Shown: positions 34,379 to 43,274 of the stretch, one piece after another
Position numbering within the stretch: position 1 is the stretch's first letter
Layout of the letters: each line of letters opens with the position of its first letter
DNA from: Aquabacterium sp029268225
GTDB taxonomy: Bacteria > Pseudomonadota > Gammaproteobacteria > Burkholderiales > Burkholderiaceae_C
Length of the DNA stretch: 64,000 bases
Direction of reading: 5' to 3'
NCBI RefSeq assembly: GCF_037482285.1
Contig: NZ_JBBEYB010000016.1
Location: 1 to 64,000 of the forward strand
The notes under the pieces: generated by a model
Told to the model about the DNA's origin: nothing
Seen by the model: only the letters and a program-made list of their open reading frames with translations
The model's database searches: none
Made by a program: the position numbers and the translations under genes

Positions 34379-35650
34379 TCAGAACTGCTCGGCAGCTCGG
34401 GTCACCGCTGTCGAGGCGATGACGCTGTGCAGCGTCCACGACACGCGCACGTCGTCTGCCCAGAGATAGTTGCCGACGTTGCCATCATTCTCCAGCGTGC
34501 CCACATTGCAGTACGCCAAGGAGCTGCTGTCCAGGACGCCATCTGGCCGAACCATCTTGCCGGCGTCACACTGGCGCTTGTTTTCATAACTGGTGCTGCG
34601 CGCATAGGTGTTGGTGAGTTGCGCGGCATCCACGTAACCCAGCTGGCGACCGTTCAGGGCGTATTCCGTCCCCAGGCTGGAGATCAATTGCTTGTTGAAA
34701 GCCACCACCAACGCATCCATTTCCGGATTGCACGGCCGGCTGCTCACATCGGCGCAGCTCACCGCGTTTCTCGCCAGCGCGTACGGCGAATACGCCAGAT
34801 TGGGCGCATTCACCAGCACCACCTTGGCCCCCGTGGCCAGTATCTGCTTGACGCCTTCAATCAGCGTGGCGGCACGTGCTTCGGCCTCAGCCTTCTTCTG
34901 CGTCAGCGTCAAGGCGCTGTTGTCGAAAATCTCCACCAGATCGTTTTGACCCAACCACACGGTGGCCAGCACGCCCGACTTAAGCTGCCCCGCCGATTTG
35001 GCCGCGGCGATCTGGGTGGCCAGCTGAGCGACTTTCGCGTCCGCGCCGGCATGACTCACCGCACCGGCCAAGGCCACCGGGCAATCTAACTCATAGCCCT
35101 TGCCAAACGCGCGCGCCACCACCTGTGTCCAAAGCGTGATGGCCGCACAGTTGTAGAACTGGTCGGTCGTGCGCTTGAGATCGCCTCCCGTCACGGCGGC
35201 ATAGTCGCCATTGCCCAGGTCAATGCGGGTGACCACGTTGAACGTGCCGCCGGTGTTGACGCTACCGAAGTAACCAAAGGTGGGTGCGCCCGCCCCTTGC
35301 ACAAAATTGCTCACAGGGTTCTGAGTGGCGGAAGAATCGCACAAACCGGTCGATGCCGTGTAGGTGCAGAAGGTGGTTGTACCGTTGACCACACTGTTGA
35401 CCGCATAGGTCAGGCCTTTGACCGTCCCCACAACGTCTGCAATGACGGTCCCGTCATTGTTCCTCGATGGCAGGTTCACGCTGGCAAATGCACTGCTCTC
35501 ATCCCCAAACGACACAATGCTCGCAGGCTGATACTCCGAAGCCCGGTCCCCGCCGCCACAGGCCGACAAGACCAGGGTCGAACATGCCAAGGCCACCAGG
35601 CCCACACGGCGCAGGCTCACAGGCAGGAATGAGGAAGGGATGACAGACAT
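34379..35650 (-). CDS. SGNH/GDSL-like lipoprotein with altered catalytic residues
   Basis: A 423-residue lipoprotein: signal peptide and lipobox LVLSAC with Cys31. The mature part follows the SGNH hydrolase plan: block I SFGDESSAF near residue 50, GQND (block III) in WLGQNDLVEIFD, and a block V-like WADDVRVSWTLH near residues 397-408. The nucleophile position of block I reads Glu (GDE instead of GDS), and the DxxH motif reads DDVR, so both Ser and His of the triad seem replaced. It may be inactive or use other residues (Ser52, His408). GGAG precedes the ATG. Confidence 0.75.
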   Translation of the reverse strand: MSVIPSSFLPVSLRRVGLVALACSTLVLSACGGGDRASEYQPASIVSFGDESSAFASVNLPSRNNDGTVIADVVGTVKGLTYAVNSVVNGTTTFCTYTASTGLCDSSATQNPVSNFVQGAGAPTFGYFGSVNTGGTFNVVTRIDLGNGDYAAVTGGDLKRTTDQFYNCAAITLWTQVVARAFGKGYELDCPVALAGAVSHAGADAKVAQLATQIAAAKSAGQLKSGVLATVWLGQNDLVEIFDNSALTLTQKKAEAEARAATLIEGVKQILATGAKVVLVNAPNLAYSPYALARNAVSCADVSSRPCNPEMDALVVAFNKQLISSLGTEYALNGRQLGYVDAAQLTNTYARSTSYENKRQCDAGKMVRPDGVLDSSSLAYCNVGTLENDGNVGNYLWADDVRVSWTLHSVIASTAVTRAAEQF

Positions 35651-35769
35651 GAGATCTCCGAAAATGCATTCAAGGTGGCAGCCTGACAGCATAAAACGCG
35701 TCGGGCGCGGCTGTCAGTCTGCCATGTAAAGAAACGTGTGGCCCACGCAGCAGCGCAGGCCCCCTGCCA

Positions 35770-36825
35770 TCAGGCAGCGGCCCGGTCCAGCCGGTCCCTC
35801 ACCCCATCCCAGGCAGGGTCGAGCGGCGGCGCTTCCACCCAGATCAACTCGACCCCTGTCGCGTCCATCTCACGCAGATCGGCAAACAGGTCATGCGCAG
35901 CGGTGGCCGCATCACCCGGCATGGAGCGATGCACAATCCCCGGATGCGGCGGCCGATGCGCCCACAGGCTGCGCGAGTACACGGCAATGCGAGGTGCCTT
36001 GTGACGCCCCCCCATCGCGGCAGCCGTCAACTCGGGTTCGATCACATCCAAAGCGGACGTCAACTGCGCATCGCTCATCAAGCGTACCCGGGCACGTGGC
36101 GCGTAGTGCGACAACAAGGTGCCAGCGGCCTTGGGCGCGGCAGGATCCGGGGCTTCAGGGCGAGACCACTGCACCGACTCGCCCGCCGCCGCCTCGATCT
36201 CGGCCAGCGTGAGCCTGCCAGGGCGCAGCAACACCGGATGCCCGCGCGAACAGTCAATGATGGTGGACTCGATGCCCACCTCACACGCGCCACCATCGAG
36301 CACCCAGACCTCGTCCAGTCCGGCGCCACGCCCCTCGAACTCCTCACGCACATGCTGCGCGGTGGTGGGGCTGATGCGCCCAAAGCGGTTGGCGCTCGGC
36401 GCCGCCACACCCAGGATGCCGTGCTGCGCGCAGGCATCGAGCAACTGGCGCGCCACCGGGTGGGACGGGCAGCGCAGGCCAATGGTGTCGTGCCCCCCTG
36501 CGGCGGCCGTGGCCACGCGCGGATCGCGGGGCACGATCACCGTCAGAGGGCCGGGCCAGAAGGCCTGCGTCAAACGCTGCGCCACTGGCGGGAACGCCGA
36601 GACGAAATGCAGCGCCGCCTGCAGATTGGGCACATGCACGATCAAGGGGTGATCAGCTGGACGGCCCTTGGCGGCAAAGATGCGCGCCACAGCCGCGTCG
36701 TCGTCCGCACGCGCGCCCAGGCCATAGACGGTCTCGGTGGGCAACGCCAACAGGCCGCCATCAGCCAGACGCTGGGCGGCCCGCTCGATCGCGTCAGGCT
36801 GGGTGGCGGGGTCGAGCATGGGCAT
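35770..36825 (-). CDS. L-threonylcarbamoyladenylate synthase (Sua5/TsaC type)
   Basis: Makes threonylcarbamoyl-AMP for t6A tRNA modification. The N-terminal YrdC domain is clear (ERAAQRLADGGLLALPTETVYGLGARA, FWPGPLTVIVPR, CPSHPVARQLL, APSANRFGRISPT), followed by a C-terminal Sua5 domain that makes it the long (351-residue) form. It works with TsaB, found fused to RimI 3 kb away. It lies 36 bp downstream of purK in the purE-purK run. Confidence 0.94.
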   Translation of the reverse strand: MPMLDPATQPDAIERAAQRLADGGLLALPTETVYGLGARADDDAAVARIFAAKGRPADHPLIVHVPNLQAALHFVSAFPPVAQRLTQAFWPGPLTVIVPRDPRVATAAAGGHDTIGLRCPSHPVARQLLDACAQHGILGVAAPSANRFGRISPTTAQHVREEFEGRGAGLDEVWVLDGGACEVGIESTIIDCSRGHPVLLRPGRLTLAEIEAAAGESVQWSRPEAPDPAAPKAAGTLLSHYAPRARVRLMSDAQLTSALDVIEPELTAAAMGGRHKAPRIAVYSRSLWAHRPPHPGIVHRSMPGDAATAAHDLFADLREMDATGVELIWVEAPPLDPAWDGVRDRLDRAAA

Positions 36826-36861
36826 GGGGGCGTCCTGTGGGCGACAGTTGAAACGGCAAGA

Positions 36862-38034
36862 TCAGAAAGGCGCGATGCCCAAAATGGCGGCCGCCTGCAA
36901 GGCTGTGGCACGCGCTGCCTCGGGCGTGGCGCCCGTCACCGTAAGGTGCCCCATCTTGCGGGCCTTGCGGGCCTCGGTCTTGCCATACAGATGCAGGTGG
37001 GTGCCACTCAGAGCCAGCACCGCGGCCCAATCGGGCTCTACCTGCTCGGCGGCCCCGTCGGGGAACCACAGGTCACCCAGCAGGTTGAGCATCAGGCAGG
37101 GGCTGTGCAACACCGGCGCAACCAAAGGCAGCCCCGTCATCGCACGCACTTGCAGCTCGAACTGCGACACGTCGCAGGCATCAATGGTGTGATGCCCGGA
37201 ATTGTGCGGACGCGGCGCCATCTCGTTGGCCACGATGCGGCCATCTTGCAGCACGAAGAACTCGATGCACAGCACGCCCACATAGTCCATGGACGCAGCA
37301 ATCTGATGCGCGGCGGCATAGGCCTGCTGCGACACGGCTTCGGTTACATGCGGAGCCGGCACGGTGGTGACCGCCAGGATGCCGTCGCGGTGCAGGTTCT
37401 CCTGCAGCGGGAAATGCACCACCTGACCGTCGCGACCGCGCGCCACCAGCACGCTGACCTCGTAGGCCAGCGGCAGCATCTTCTCCAGCACGCAGCCCAC
37501 ACGCTGCAACTCGTCCCAGGCTGCGATCAGTTCGGCGCGGGTCTTCACACGGATCTGACCCTTGCCGTCGTAACCCAGGCGGGCGGTTTTCAGGATGCCG
37601 GGCAGCAGGTCGTCGGTGACGGTCGCCAGTTGCTCGGGCGTTTCGATCACGGCATACGGTGCGCAATCGACCCCACAGGCCACGAAGTGGGCTTTCTCAC
37701 GGGTGCGGTCCTGGCAGATGGCCACGGCGCGACCCGCCGGCGCCACTGGGCGGGCCTCGGCCAGCTTGTCCAGTGCCTGCGCGGGCACGTTCTCGAACTC
37801 GGTGGTGATGGCGTCCGACACGCGGGCCAGATCGGCCAGGCCGGCTTCGTCCAGATAGGCCGTACGGATGTGCACTTGCGACACCAGGCCGGCCGGACTG
37901 CTCGCATCCGCGTCCAGCACAGCGGTGCGGTAACCCATGGCCTGGGCGGCATGCACGAACATGCGGCCCAACTGGCCGCCCCCCATCACACCCAGCGTTG
38001 CGCCGGGCAGGATCACGTCAGTGCGCTTGGTCAT
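36862..38034 (-). CDS. purK: N5-carboxyaminoimidazole ribonucleotide synthase
   Basis: ATP-dependent carboxylation of aminoimidazole ribonucleotide in purine synthesis. A start LGVMGGGQLGRMFVHAAQAMGY and an ATP-grasp domain (LGYDGKGQIRV, EKMLPLAYEVSVLVARG, NEMAPRPHNSGHHTIDAC) identify it. 390 residues. Its ATG overlaps the end of purE by 4 bases. Confidence 0.96.
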   Translation of the reverse strand: MTKRTDVILPGATLGVMGGGQLGRMFVHAAQAMGYRTAVLDADASSPAGLVSQVHIRTAYLDEAGLADLARVSDAITTEFENVPAQALDKLAEARPVAPAGRAVAICQDRTREKAHFVACGVDCAPYAVIETPEQLATVTDDLLPGILKTARLGYDGKGQIRVKTRAELIAAWDELQRVGCVLEKMLPLAYEVSVLVARGRDGQVVHFPLQENLHRDGILAVTTVPAPHVTEAVSQQAYAAAHQIAASMDYVGVLCIEFFVLQDGRIVANEMAPRPHNSGHHTIDACDVSQFELQVRAMTGLPLVAPVLHSPCLMLNLLGDLWFPDGAAEQVEPDWAAVLALSGTHLHLYGKTEARKARKMGHLTVTGATPEAARATALQAAAILGIAPF

Positions 38035-38558
38035 GCCTTGGGGTCCAGGGTCAGGTCGTTGGTCATGGCGCGGGCCACCTCGGTCTGGCGCACACGGAAG
38101 GCGTCGAGCTTGGCGCGCAGGGCCGCGTCGCCGTGGGCCAGCATCGCCACGGCAAACAGGGCCGCGTTCCCGGCGCCCGCCGTGCCAATCGCAAACGTCG
38201 CCACCGGGATGCCCTTGGGCATCTGCACGATGGAGTGCAGCGAATCCACCCCCTGCAGGTGACGCGAGGGCACGGGCACGCCCAAGACGGGCACCGTGGT
38301 CTTGGCCGCCAGCATGCCCGGCAGGTGTGCGGCCCCACCGGCGCCGGCGATGATGGCCACCAGGCCACGGTCGGCCGCGGCTTCGGCGTAACGGAACATG
38401 TCGTCGGGCATGCGGTGCGCCGAGACGACCTGAGCCTCGAAAGTCACGCCGAACTCGGTCAGAATGTCAGCGGCATGGCGCATGACATCCCAGTCGCTGC
38501 TGGATCCCATCACCACGCCCACCTTGATGGCGCCTGTCAAACCTGTCGTGCTGCTCAC
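38031..38558 (-). CDS. purE: N5-carboxyaminoimidazole ribonucleotide mutase
   Basis: Moves the carboxyl group made by PurK to give CAIR. The class I signature GSSSDWDVMRHA, SAHRMPDD and AGGAAHLPGM are present. 175 residues. It is the first gene of purE-purK-tsaC and is divergent from the thioredoxin gene with a 92-bp gap. Confidence 0.96.
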   Translation of the reverse strand: MSSTTGLTGAIKVGVVMGSSSDWDVMRHAADILTEFGVTFEAQVVSAHRMPDDMFRYAEAAADRGLVAIIAGAGGAAHLPGMLAAKTTVPVLGVPVPSRHLQGVDSLHSIVQMPKGIPVATFAIGTAGAGNAALFAVAMLAHGDAALRAKLDAFRVRQTEVARAMTNDLTLDPKA

Positions 38559-38650
38559 GGCTCGTCCTCGTCACTCAAAACCCTGAATTTTAGGCGCTGC
38601 CGCCCCGGCGCGCCGCACAATCTGAATCACCCCGGAAAGATCTGCCCACC

Positions 38651-39625
38651 ATGATCGACATCACCCTTGCCAACTTTGAATCCGACCTGATCAAAGCCTC
38701 CCTGCAACAGCCGGTGCTGCTGGACATCTGGGCCGAGTGGTGCGGCCCCTGCAAGGCCCTGGGCCCAGTGCTGGAAAAGCTCGAAACCGAGTACGCCGGC
38801 CGCTTCCTGCTGGCCAAGGTCAATGCCGACGAGCAGCAAGAGATTGCCGGCCAACTGTCGCAGATGTTCGGCGTGCGCTCCATCCCGTTTTGCGTGATGT
38901 TCGTGGGCGGACAGCCGGTCGACGGCTTCGTCGGCGCCCTGCCACCCGAAAAGATCCGCGAATTCCTCGACAAACACGTCCCTGCAGAAGGCGAAATCGC
39001 TTCGGAGCTGGAAACCCTGGAGGCCGAGCAACTGGCCGAATCCGGCGACACCGAAACAGCCCTGGCCAAGCTGGAAGACGCCTTGGCCAAGGACCCCGGC
39101 AACGACGAGGCCCGCTACGACCTGATCAAGCTGCTGCTGGCCGAAGGCGCGCTCGAAGGCGCACAGGCCATCTTCGCGCCCATTGCCGACCGCGCCACCG
39201 GGCTGCTGGCCGAGCAACGGGTGAACGCCTTTGGCCGCTACATCGACGCACTGGCCTCGGCCCGACGGGGGCGCTCGCCGGCCGAACTCTCGGCAGCGAT
39301 TGAAGCCAACAAGCGCGATTTCACCGCCCGCTTCGAGCTGGCCCAGATCTTTTTTGCCAGCGGCCACTTCACCGAAGCCATGGACGAATTGCTGGAGATC
39401 ATCATGCGCGACAAGGGCTGGAGCGACGACCTGGCCCGCAAGACCTATGTCGCCATTCTGGAAGTGATGAGCAAGCCGCAGCCCAAGCCGATTCCGCCCA
39501 AGGCGGCCGCAGCAGCGGGTGCTGACAGCAAGCCGAAGCTGGAGATCGCCGGCAAGGTGGCCGTGACGGCGGCGGATCCGGTGGTGGACAAGTACCGCCG
39601 CAAGCTGAGCTCGGCGCTGTTCTGA
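38651..39625 (+). CDS. Thioredoxin-TPR protein (CnoX/YbbN family)
   Basis: A 324-residue cytoplasmic chaperone-redoxin. Residues 1-110 form a thioredoxin domain with the redox motif WCGPCK (Cys31, Cys34), and the rest is a TPR-like helical domain (ETALAKLEDALAKDPGNDEARYDLIKLLLAEG). In Escherichia coli the CXXC is replaced by SXXC; here both cysteines are kept, as in redox-active CnoX proteins, which protect GroEL and EF-Tu clients from overoxidation. Confidence 0.92.
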   Translation: MIDITLANFESDLIKASLQQPVLLDIWAEWCGPCKALGPVLEKLETEYAGRFLLAKVNADEQQEIAGQLSQMFGVRSIPFCVMFVGGQPVDGFVGALPPEKIREFLDKHVPAEGEIASELETLEAEQLAESGDTETALAKLEDALAKDPGNDEARYDLIKLLLAEGALEGAQAIFAPIADRATGLLAEQRVNAFGRYIDALASARRGRSPAELSAAIEANKRDFTARFELAQIFFASGHFTEAMDELLEIIMRDKGWSDDLARKTYVAILEVMSKPQPKPIPPKAAAAAGADSKPKLEIAGKVAVTAADPVVDKYRRKLSSALF

Positions 39626-39713
39626 GCCGCGGGCTGGTGCAAGGGCCGGACGCCGCCGGACGGTCAAGCACGAGCGATGAACGGTACACACCACACCAGC
39701 TGTACCGGAACGA

Positions 39714-39743
39714 CGCAGCGCCTCGGCGCTGCGCAACGTTTTT
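39714..39743 (+). terminator. Intrinsic terminator after the CnoX gene
   Basis: A 9-bp perfect stem (cgcagcgcc / ggcgctgcg) with a very short loop is followed by caacgttttt. It separates the thioredoxin gene from the pilin operon. Confidence 0.55.
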
Positions 39744-39833
39744 CACCACCTTCCTGGTCCGGACCGGGCTTCCCCATCTTCCCAAGATCGGGGCGCTGCC
39801 CGATCATCAAACCACACACAAAGGGTTTTTGGC

Positions 39834-40298
39834 ATGACCGCTTGCAACACACCTCACCCCGCCCTGCATCGCGCCCCCCGGGGTTTCACATTGATCGAAG
39901 TGATGATCACGGTGGCGATCATTGGCATTTTGGCCGCTGTGGCGTTGCCCAGTTACAGAGACTACATCCGCCGGGGCAAGCTGCAAGAAGGGTTTGCAGA
40001 AATGGCCACGGCGCGGGTCAAGCTGGAGCAGTACTACCAGGACTTCCGGAATTACGGCACCGCAGCGGGCTCTTGCGCCACCCAATCGGCCCTCCCGTCC
40101 AACAGCAAGTATTTCACCTACACCTGCACGATCGGCAGCACCAACCAAACCTACACGATCACGGCAGCCGGAAAAGGCGACATCACAGGCTACGAGTACA
40201 CCCTGACGCAAAGCAACGCGCAGGCGACAACCAAGTTCAATGGCCAGACCGTGACCAAGTCCTGCTGGATCACCAAAGCCTCGGAAAGCTGCAGCTGA
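39834..40298 (+). CDS. pilE: Type IV pilin-like protein PilE (minor pilin)
   Basis: A 154-residue prepilin. The leader ends at Gly before FTLIEVMITVAIIGILAAVALPSYRDYIRRG, with Glu5 present, so PilD processing is expected. A C-terminal disulfide pair may form between the cysteines in GSCATQ or YTCTIG and KSCWITKASESCS. Same-class PilE minor pilins occur in betaproteobacterial PilY1 operons; here it is first rather than last. Its stop overlaps the fimT ATG (TGATG). No sigma54 promoter (TGGCAC-N5-TTGC) was found upstream. Confidence 0.88.
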   Translation: MTACNTPHPALHRAPRGFTLIEVMITVAIIGILAAVALPSYRDYIRRGKLQEGFAEMATARVKLEQYYQDFRNYGTAAGSCATQSALPSNSKYFTYTCTIGSTNQTYTITAAGKGDITGYEYTLTQSNAQATTKFNGQTVTKSCWITKASESCS

Positions 40299-40915
40299 TG
40301 CACACCCCCACGCCCCGCTCTGAACAGGGCTTCACTTTGCTGGAGCTCATGATCGTGGTCACGCTCATCGCGTTGATGCTGATGCTGGCTGCGCCCAGCA
40401 TCACGATCTGGCTGCAAAACCTCAAGGTACGCAATGTCGGTGAATCCATCGTCAGCGGGCTGCAACTGGCCCGCATGGAGGCCATCCGGCGCAATACCCG
40501 TGTGACCTTCTCCATGGTGTCATCGACCGACTCGAGCTGCACCATGAGCGCGACCAGTCCATCCTGGGTGGTGTCCAAAGGCGGCGTCCTGCCCACGAGC
40601 ATCACCAACAAGTGCGCGGGCACCATGGCCGATGCAGGGGGCGACATCATCCAGAAGAACTCCGCCAGTGTTGCCCTGCAAGGCGTCACACTCTCTTCAA
40701 GCGGCGCGGCGAACTGCCTGACTTACGACGGCCTGGGCCAATTGCCCACACAAGGCAGCATCGCCTGCACCACAGGCATCACCAGCATCGACATCACCTC
40801 GCCCACGGCCGACACCATCGCCCTTCGAGTCACGGTGTCCTCCGGCGGGCAGGTTCGTCTGTGCTATCCCGATACCGCCAATCAGCTCCCCACCAACGAT
40901 CCACGCAAATGTTGA
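40298..40915 (+). CDS. fimT: Type IV pilus minor pilin GspH/FimT
   Basis: A 205-residue prepilin starting MHTPTPRSEQG, then FTLLELMIVVTLIALMLMLAAPS with Glu5, followed by the GspH/FimT pattern (IVSGLQLARMEAIRRNTRVTFSM). Minor pilins of this kind prime pilus assembly, and FimT in other bacteria binds DNA. Overlaps pilE at the start and pilV at the end. Confidence 0.88.
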   Translation: MHTPTPRSEQGFTLLELMIVVTLIALMLMLAAPSITIWLQNLKVRNVGESIVSGLQLARMEAIRRNTRVTFSMVSSTDSSCTMSATSPSWVVSKGGVLPTSITNKCAGTMADAGGDIIQKNSASVALQGVTLSSSGAANCLTYDGLGQLPTQGSIACTTGITSIDITSPTADTIALRVTVSSGGQVRLCYPDTANQLPTNDPRKC

Positions 40916-41349
40916 CGCCCCACCTCACATTCAGGCAGAGCGGCTCGCGTTCGATGCGGGCGCGCACAGACCAACGCGGTGCAGCGCTGCTGGAGGCACT
41001 TGTGGCCATCTTGCTGTTGATGCTCGGGATTCTGGCCCTCATCGGACTGCAAGGCCGCATGGTCAGCGCTAGCACCGAGGCGCAGATGCGTGGCGAAGCC
41101 ACTTACTTGGCCGATCAATTGCTGGGACAGATGGCCGTGGACGAAGGCAATTTCGCGGGCTATGTCACCACGTCTGGCTCGTGCAGCAGCTCGAACTGCA
41201 CGGCTTGGCTGGCCAACGTGGCCAACACCCTCCCATCTGGCACCGCCACCGTGACCGTCAATGGTTCTGTGGTCACGGTTCAGGTCAACTGGACACCCGC
41301 CAACAGCACGCAGCGCACCGCCTTGGTATCTGCGTCTCTCAACTTCTGA
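40909..41349 (+). CDS. pilV: Type IV pilus modification/minor pilin PilV
   Basis: A 146-residue prepilin with RGAALLEALVAILLLMLGILALIGLQ as the cleavage site and membrane helix (Glu5 present), then a short domain with a Cys pair in GSCSSSNCTAW. It starts at the ATG at 40909, which overlaps the fimT stop, and ends 9 bp before pilW. Confidence 0.87.
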   Translation: MLTPHLTFRQSGSRSMRARTDQRGAALLEALVAILLLMLGILALIGLQGRMVSASTEAQMRGEATYLADQLLGQMAVDEGNFAGYVTTSGSCSSSNCTAWLANVANTLPSGTATVTVNGSVVTVQVNWTPANSTQRTALVSASLNF

Positions 41350-41358
41350 CACACCGCC

Positions 41359-42531
41359 ATGCTGCCCCCACCATCTTCCTCGGCTGAATGCCCGCCGCCC
41401 CAACAGCAGCGTGGTTTCACTTTGATCGAGTTGCTCGTGGCGATGCTGCTCGGCTTGGTCACCGTGCTCGTGGTGGCCCAGGTCATGCTGATGGCCGAAA
41501 GCCGCAAGCGCACGGCCACCTCGGGCTCCGACGCCAACACCACAGGCGCCATGGCGCTGTACACCATTGAGCGCGACGCCAAAAACGCCGGCTTCGGTAT
41601 GGCCGCCAACCTGTCTGCGCTGGGCTGTGAGATCCGCGCCAAGTATGGGTCCAGTGCGACGCAAACCTACATCCTGGCCCCCGTGGTGATCACCCAGGGG
41701 GCCAGCGGCGCACCCGATACGATCACCTTCACAGCCAGCACCAAGGAAGGCGCCCCCTTGCCTACCAAGGTGACCGTCAATCACCCACCACAGGCGGCCA
41801 ACTTCTTCGTTCAATCCGCGCTGGGCATCACCGAGGGCGATCTCATGATCGCCGTGCCGCCCGCCATCGGCAGCAGCAACTGGTGCTCCGTCTTTCAGGT
41901 CACCAACAACACCTCTCCCGGCGGCGGGAACAGCCAGGGTGGGGGGCAAGGCCAGAACCAGGTTTTGCACAACTCTGGTCAGAGTGCCTGGAACCAACCA
42001 GGTGGTCAAACCATCTTCCCCACCCCTGACGGGTACCCCTCCGGCTCTACGCTGATCAATCTCGGGGCCATGTCCCGACGCACCTACAGCGTGGCCAGCA
42101 ACAGCCTGAACCTGACTTGGCTGGATACCGCGACGAACACCAACCAGACGCGCGTCATCTACCCACAAGTCATTCAGTTGCAAGCCGAATACGGCACCGA
42201 TGCCAACTTGGCGGACAACAGCGTCCGAGTCACCGCGTGGACGACCACGACCCCGGCGACCAACGACAACGCCGGCTGGCAGGCGATCAAAGCAATTCGC
42301 GTGGCGGTGGTGGCGCGCAGCGATGTCTACGAAAAGGATGTCGTCACGGTTGCGGGCACGGGGAACACCTACAGCACCTGTCGCGCGTCCAGCCCGCGCG
42401 CCGTTTGCTGGGCGGGCGGCGCCATCAACAACCTCAACGCCAACAACCCAGGGTCGACAGACTGGCAACACTATCGCTATCGCGTCTACGAAGCCGTCCT
42501 CCCCATCCGCAACGTGATCTGGCAACAGTGA
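41359..42531 (+). CDS. pilW: Type IV pilus minor pilin PilW
   Basis: A 390-residue minor pilin. The cleavage site and helix are RGFTLIELLVAMLLGLVTVLVVAQVM, with Glu5. The long C-terminal domain is Asn/Gly rich and includes a glycine-rich loop near residue 195 (SPGGGNSQGGGQGQN). Part of the tip complex that recruits PilY1. Confidence 0.89.
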   Translation: MLPPPSSSAECPPPQQQRGFTLIELLVAMLLGLVTVLVVAQVMLMAESRKRTATSGSDANTTGAMALYTIERDAKNAGFGMAANLSALGCEIRAKYGSSATQTYILAPVVITQGASGAPDTITFTASTKEGAPLPTKVTVNHPPQAANFFVQSALGITEGDLMIAVPPAIGSSNWCSVFQVTNNTSPGGGNSQGGGQGQNQVLHNSGQSAWNQPGGQTIFPTPDGYPSGSTLINLGAMSRRTYSVASNSLNLTWLDTATNTNQTRVIYPQVIQLQAEYGTDANLADNSVRVTAWTTTTPATNDNAGWQAIKAIRVAVVARSDVYEKDVVTVAGTGNTYSTCRASSPRAVCWAGGAINNLNANNPGSTDWQHYRYRVYEAVLPIRNVIWQQ

Positions 42532-42551
42532 GCGTCCATCAGGAAAATCCC

Positions 42552-43244
42552 ATGTCCAAGCAGCTTTTGATTTCGCCGTACCGCCAAAGAGGGCTGTCTC
42601 TGATCGTGGTGCTGCTGTCACTGGTCACCCTCGCTTTTGCCTCGGTGGCCTTGATCAGGTCCATTGACACAGGGACCTTGGTGATTGGCAACCTGGGCTT
42701 CAAGAAAGCCGCCACAGCCTCCAGCGATCAACCGGCCGACACGGCCATCGCGTGGTTGCAAGCAAACCTGTCAGGCACCACGCTGTACACAGACATCACC
42801 ACAAATGGCCAAGCGTACTACGCCACCAGCATTGACGCCCTGGATCCTTCGGGCAACAGCCGCCCAGCCACCGGCATCCCTGCGCGCCCATTCGTCGACT
42901 GGACAGGAGACAGTTGCGGAGGCTGTGTGGCGGCGGGCACCTGCTCGACCTGCGTGGCACCGTCTTCCGCCACAACCACCGCCGATGGCTACACCCACCG
43001 CTACCTCATCACCCGCCTTTGCAAATGTACGGGGGACCCGAACGGAAATTGTGCCGACGGCTCTAGCAATATTTGCTCCGTCCCAATCACCAACGCGGCC
43101 TCGACCAGCCCGAAGCGCGGCGAATTGAAGTACGGCGATAACGTCCGTTTCTCTGGTGCCAACAGCCCATTCTTCCGGATCGTGGTTCGAACAGACGGTC
43201 CCCGTAACACCGCCTCGGTGACCGAAACCTACATTCACTTCTGA
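42552..43244 (+). CDS. pilX: Type IV pilus assembly protein PilX
   Basis: A 230-residue PilX-type minor pilin. The N-terminal helix RGLSLIVVLLSLVTLAFASVALIRSIDTGTLVIGNLGFKKAAT follows the PilX pattern, in which Glu5 is normally absent, so its lack (Val here) is expected for a helical tip pilin. Five or more cysteines cluster near residues 120-180 (SCGGC, TCSTC, LCKC). It lies 20 bp after pilW and 30 bp before pilY1. Confidence 0.88.
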   Translation: MSKQLLISPYRQRGLSLIVVLLSLVTLAFASVALIRSIDTGTLVIGNLGFKKAATASSDQPADTAIAWLQANLSGTTLYTDITTNGQAYYATSIDALDPSGNSRPATGIPARPFVDWTGDSCGGCVAAGTCSTCVAPSSATTTADGYTHRYLITRLCKCTGDPNGNCADGSSNICSVPITNAASTSPKRGELKYGDNVRFSGANSPFFRIVVRTDGPRNTASVTETYIHF

Positions 43245-43274
43245 TCATTCTTCATTTGGATTTGGGAGCACGTC

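Noticed and set aside
39626..39833. Sigma54 promoter upstream of the pilin operon
   Set aside because: No TGGCAC-N5-TTGC-like pair was seen in the 208-bp gap.
40882..42621. 579-codon minus-strand frame opposite pilV/pilW
   Set aside because: Shadow of the pilin genes, which carry prepilin cleavage sites in the other direction.
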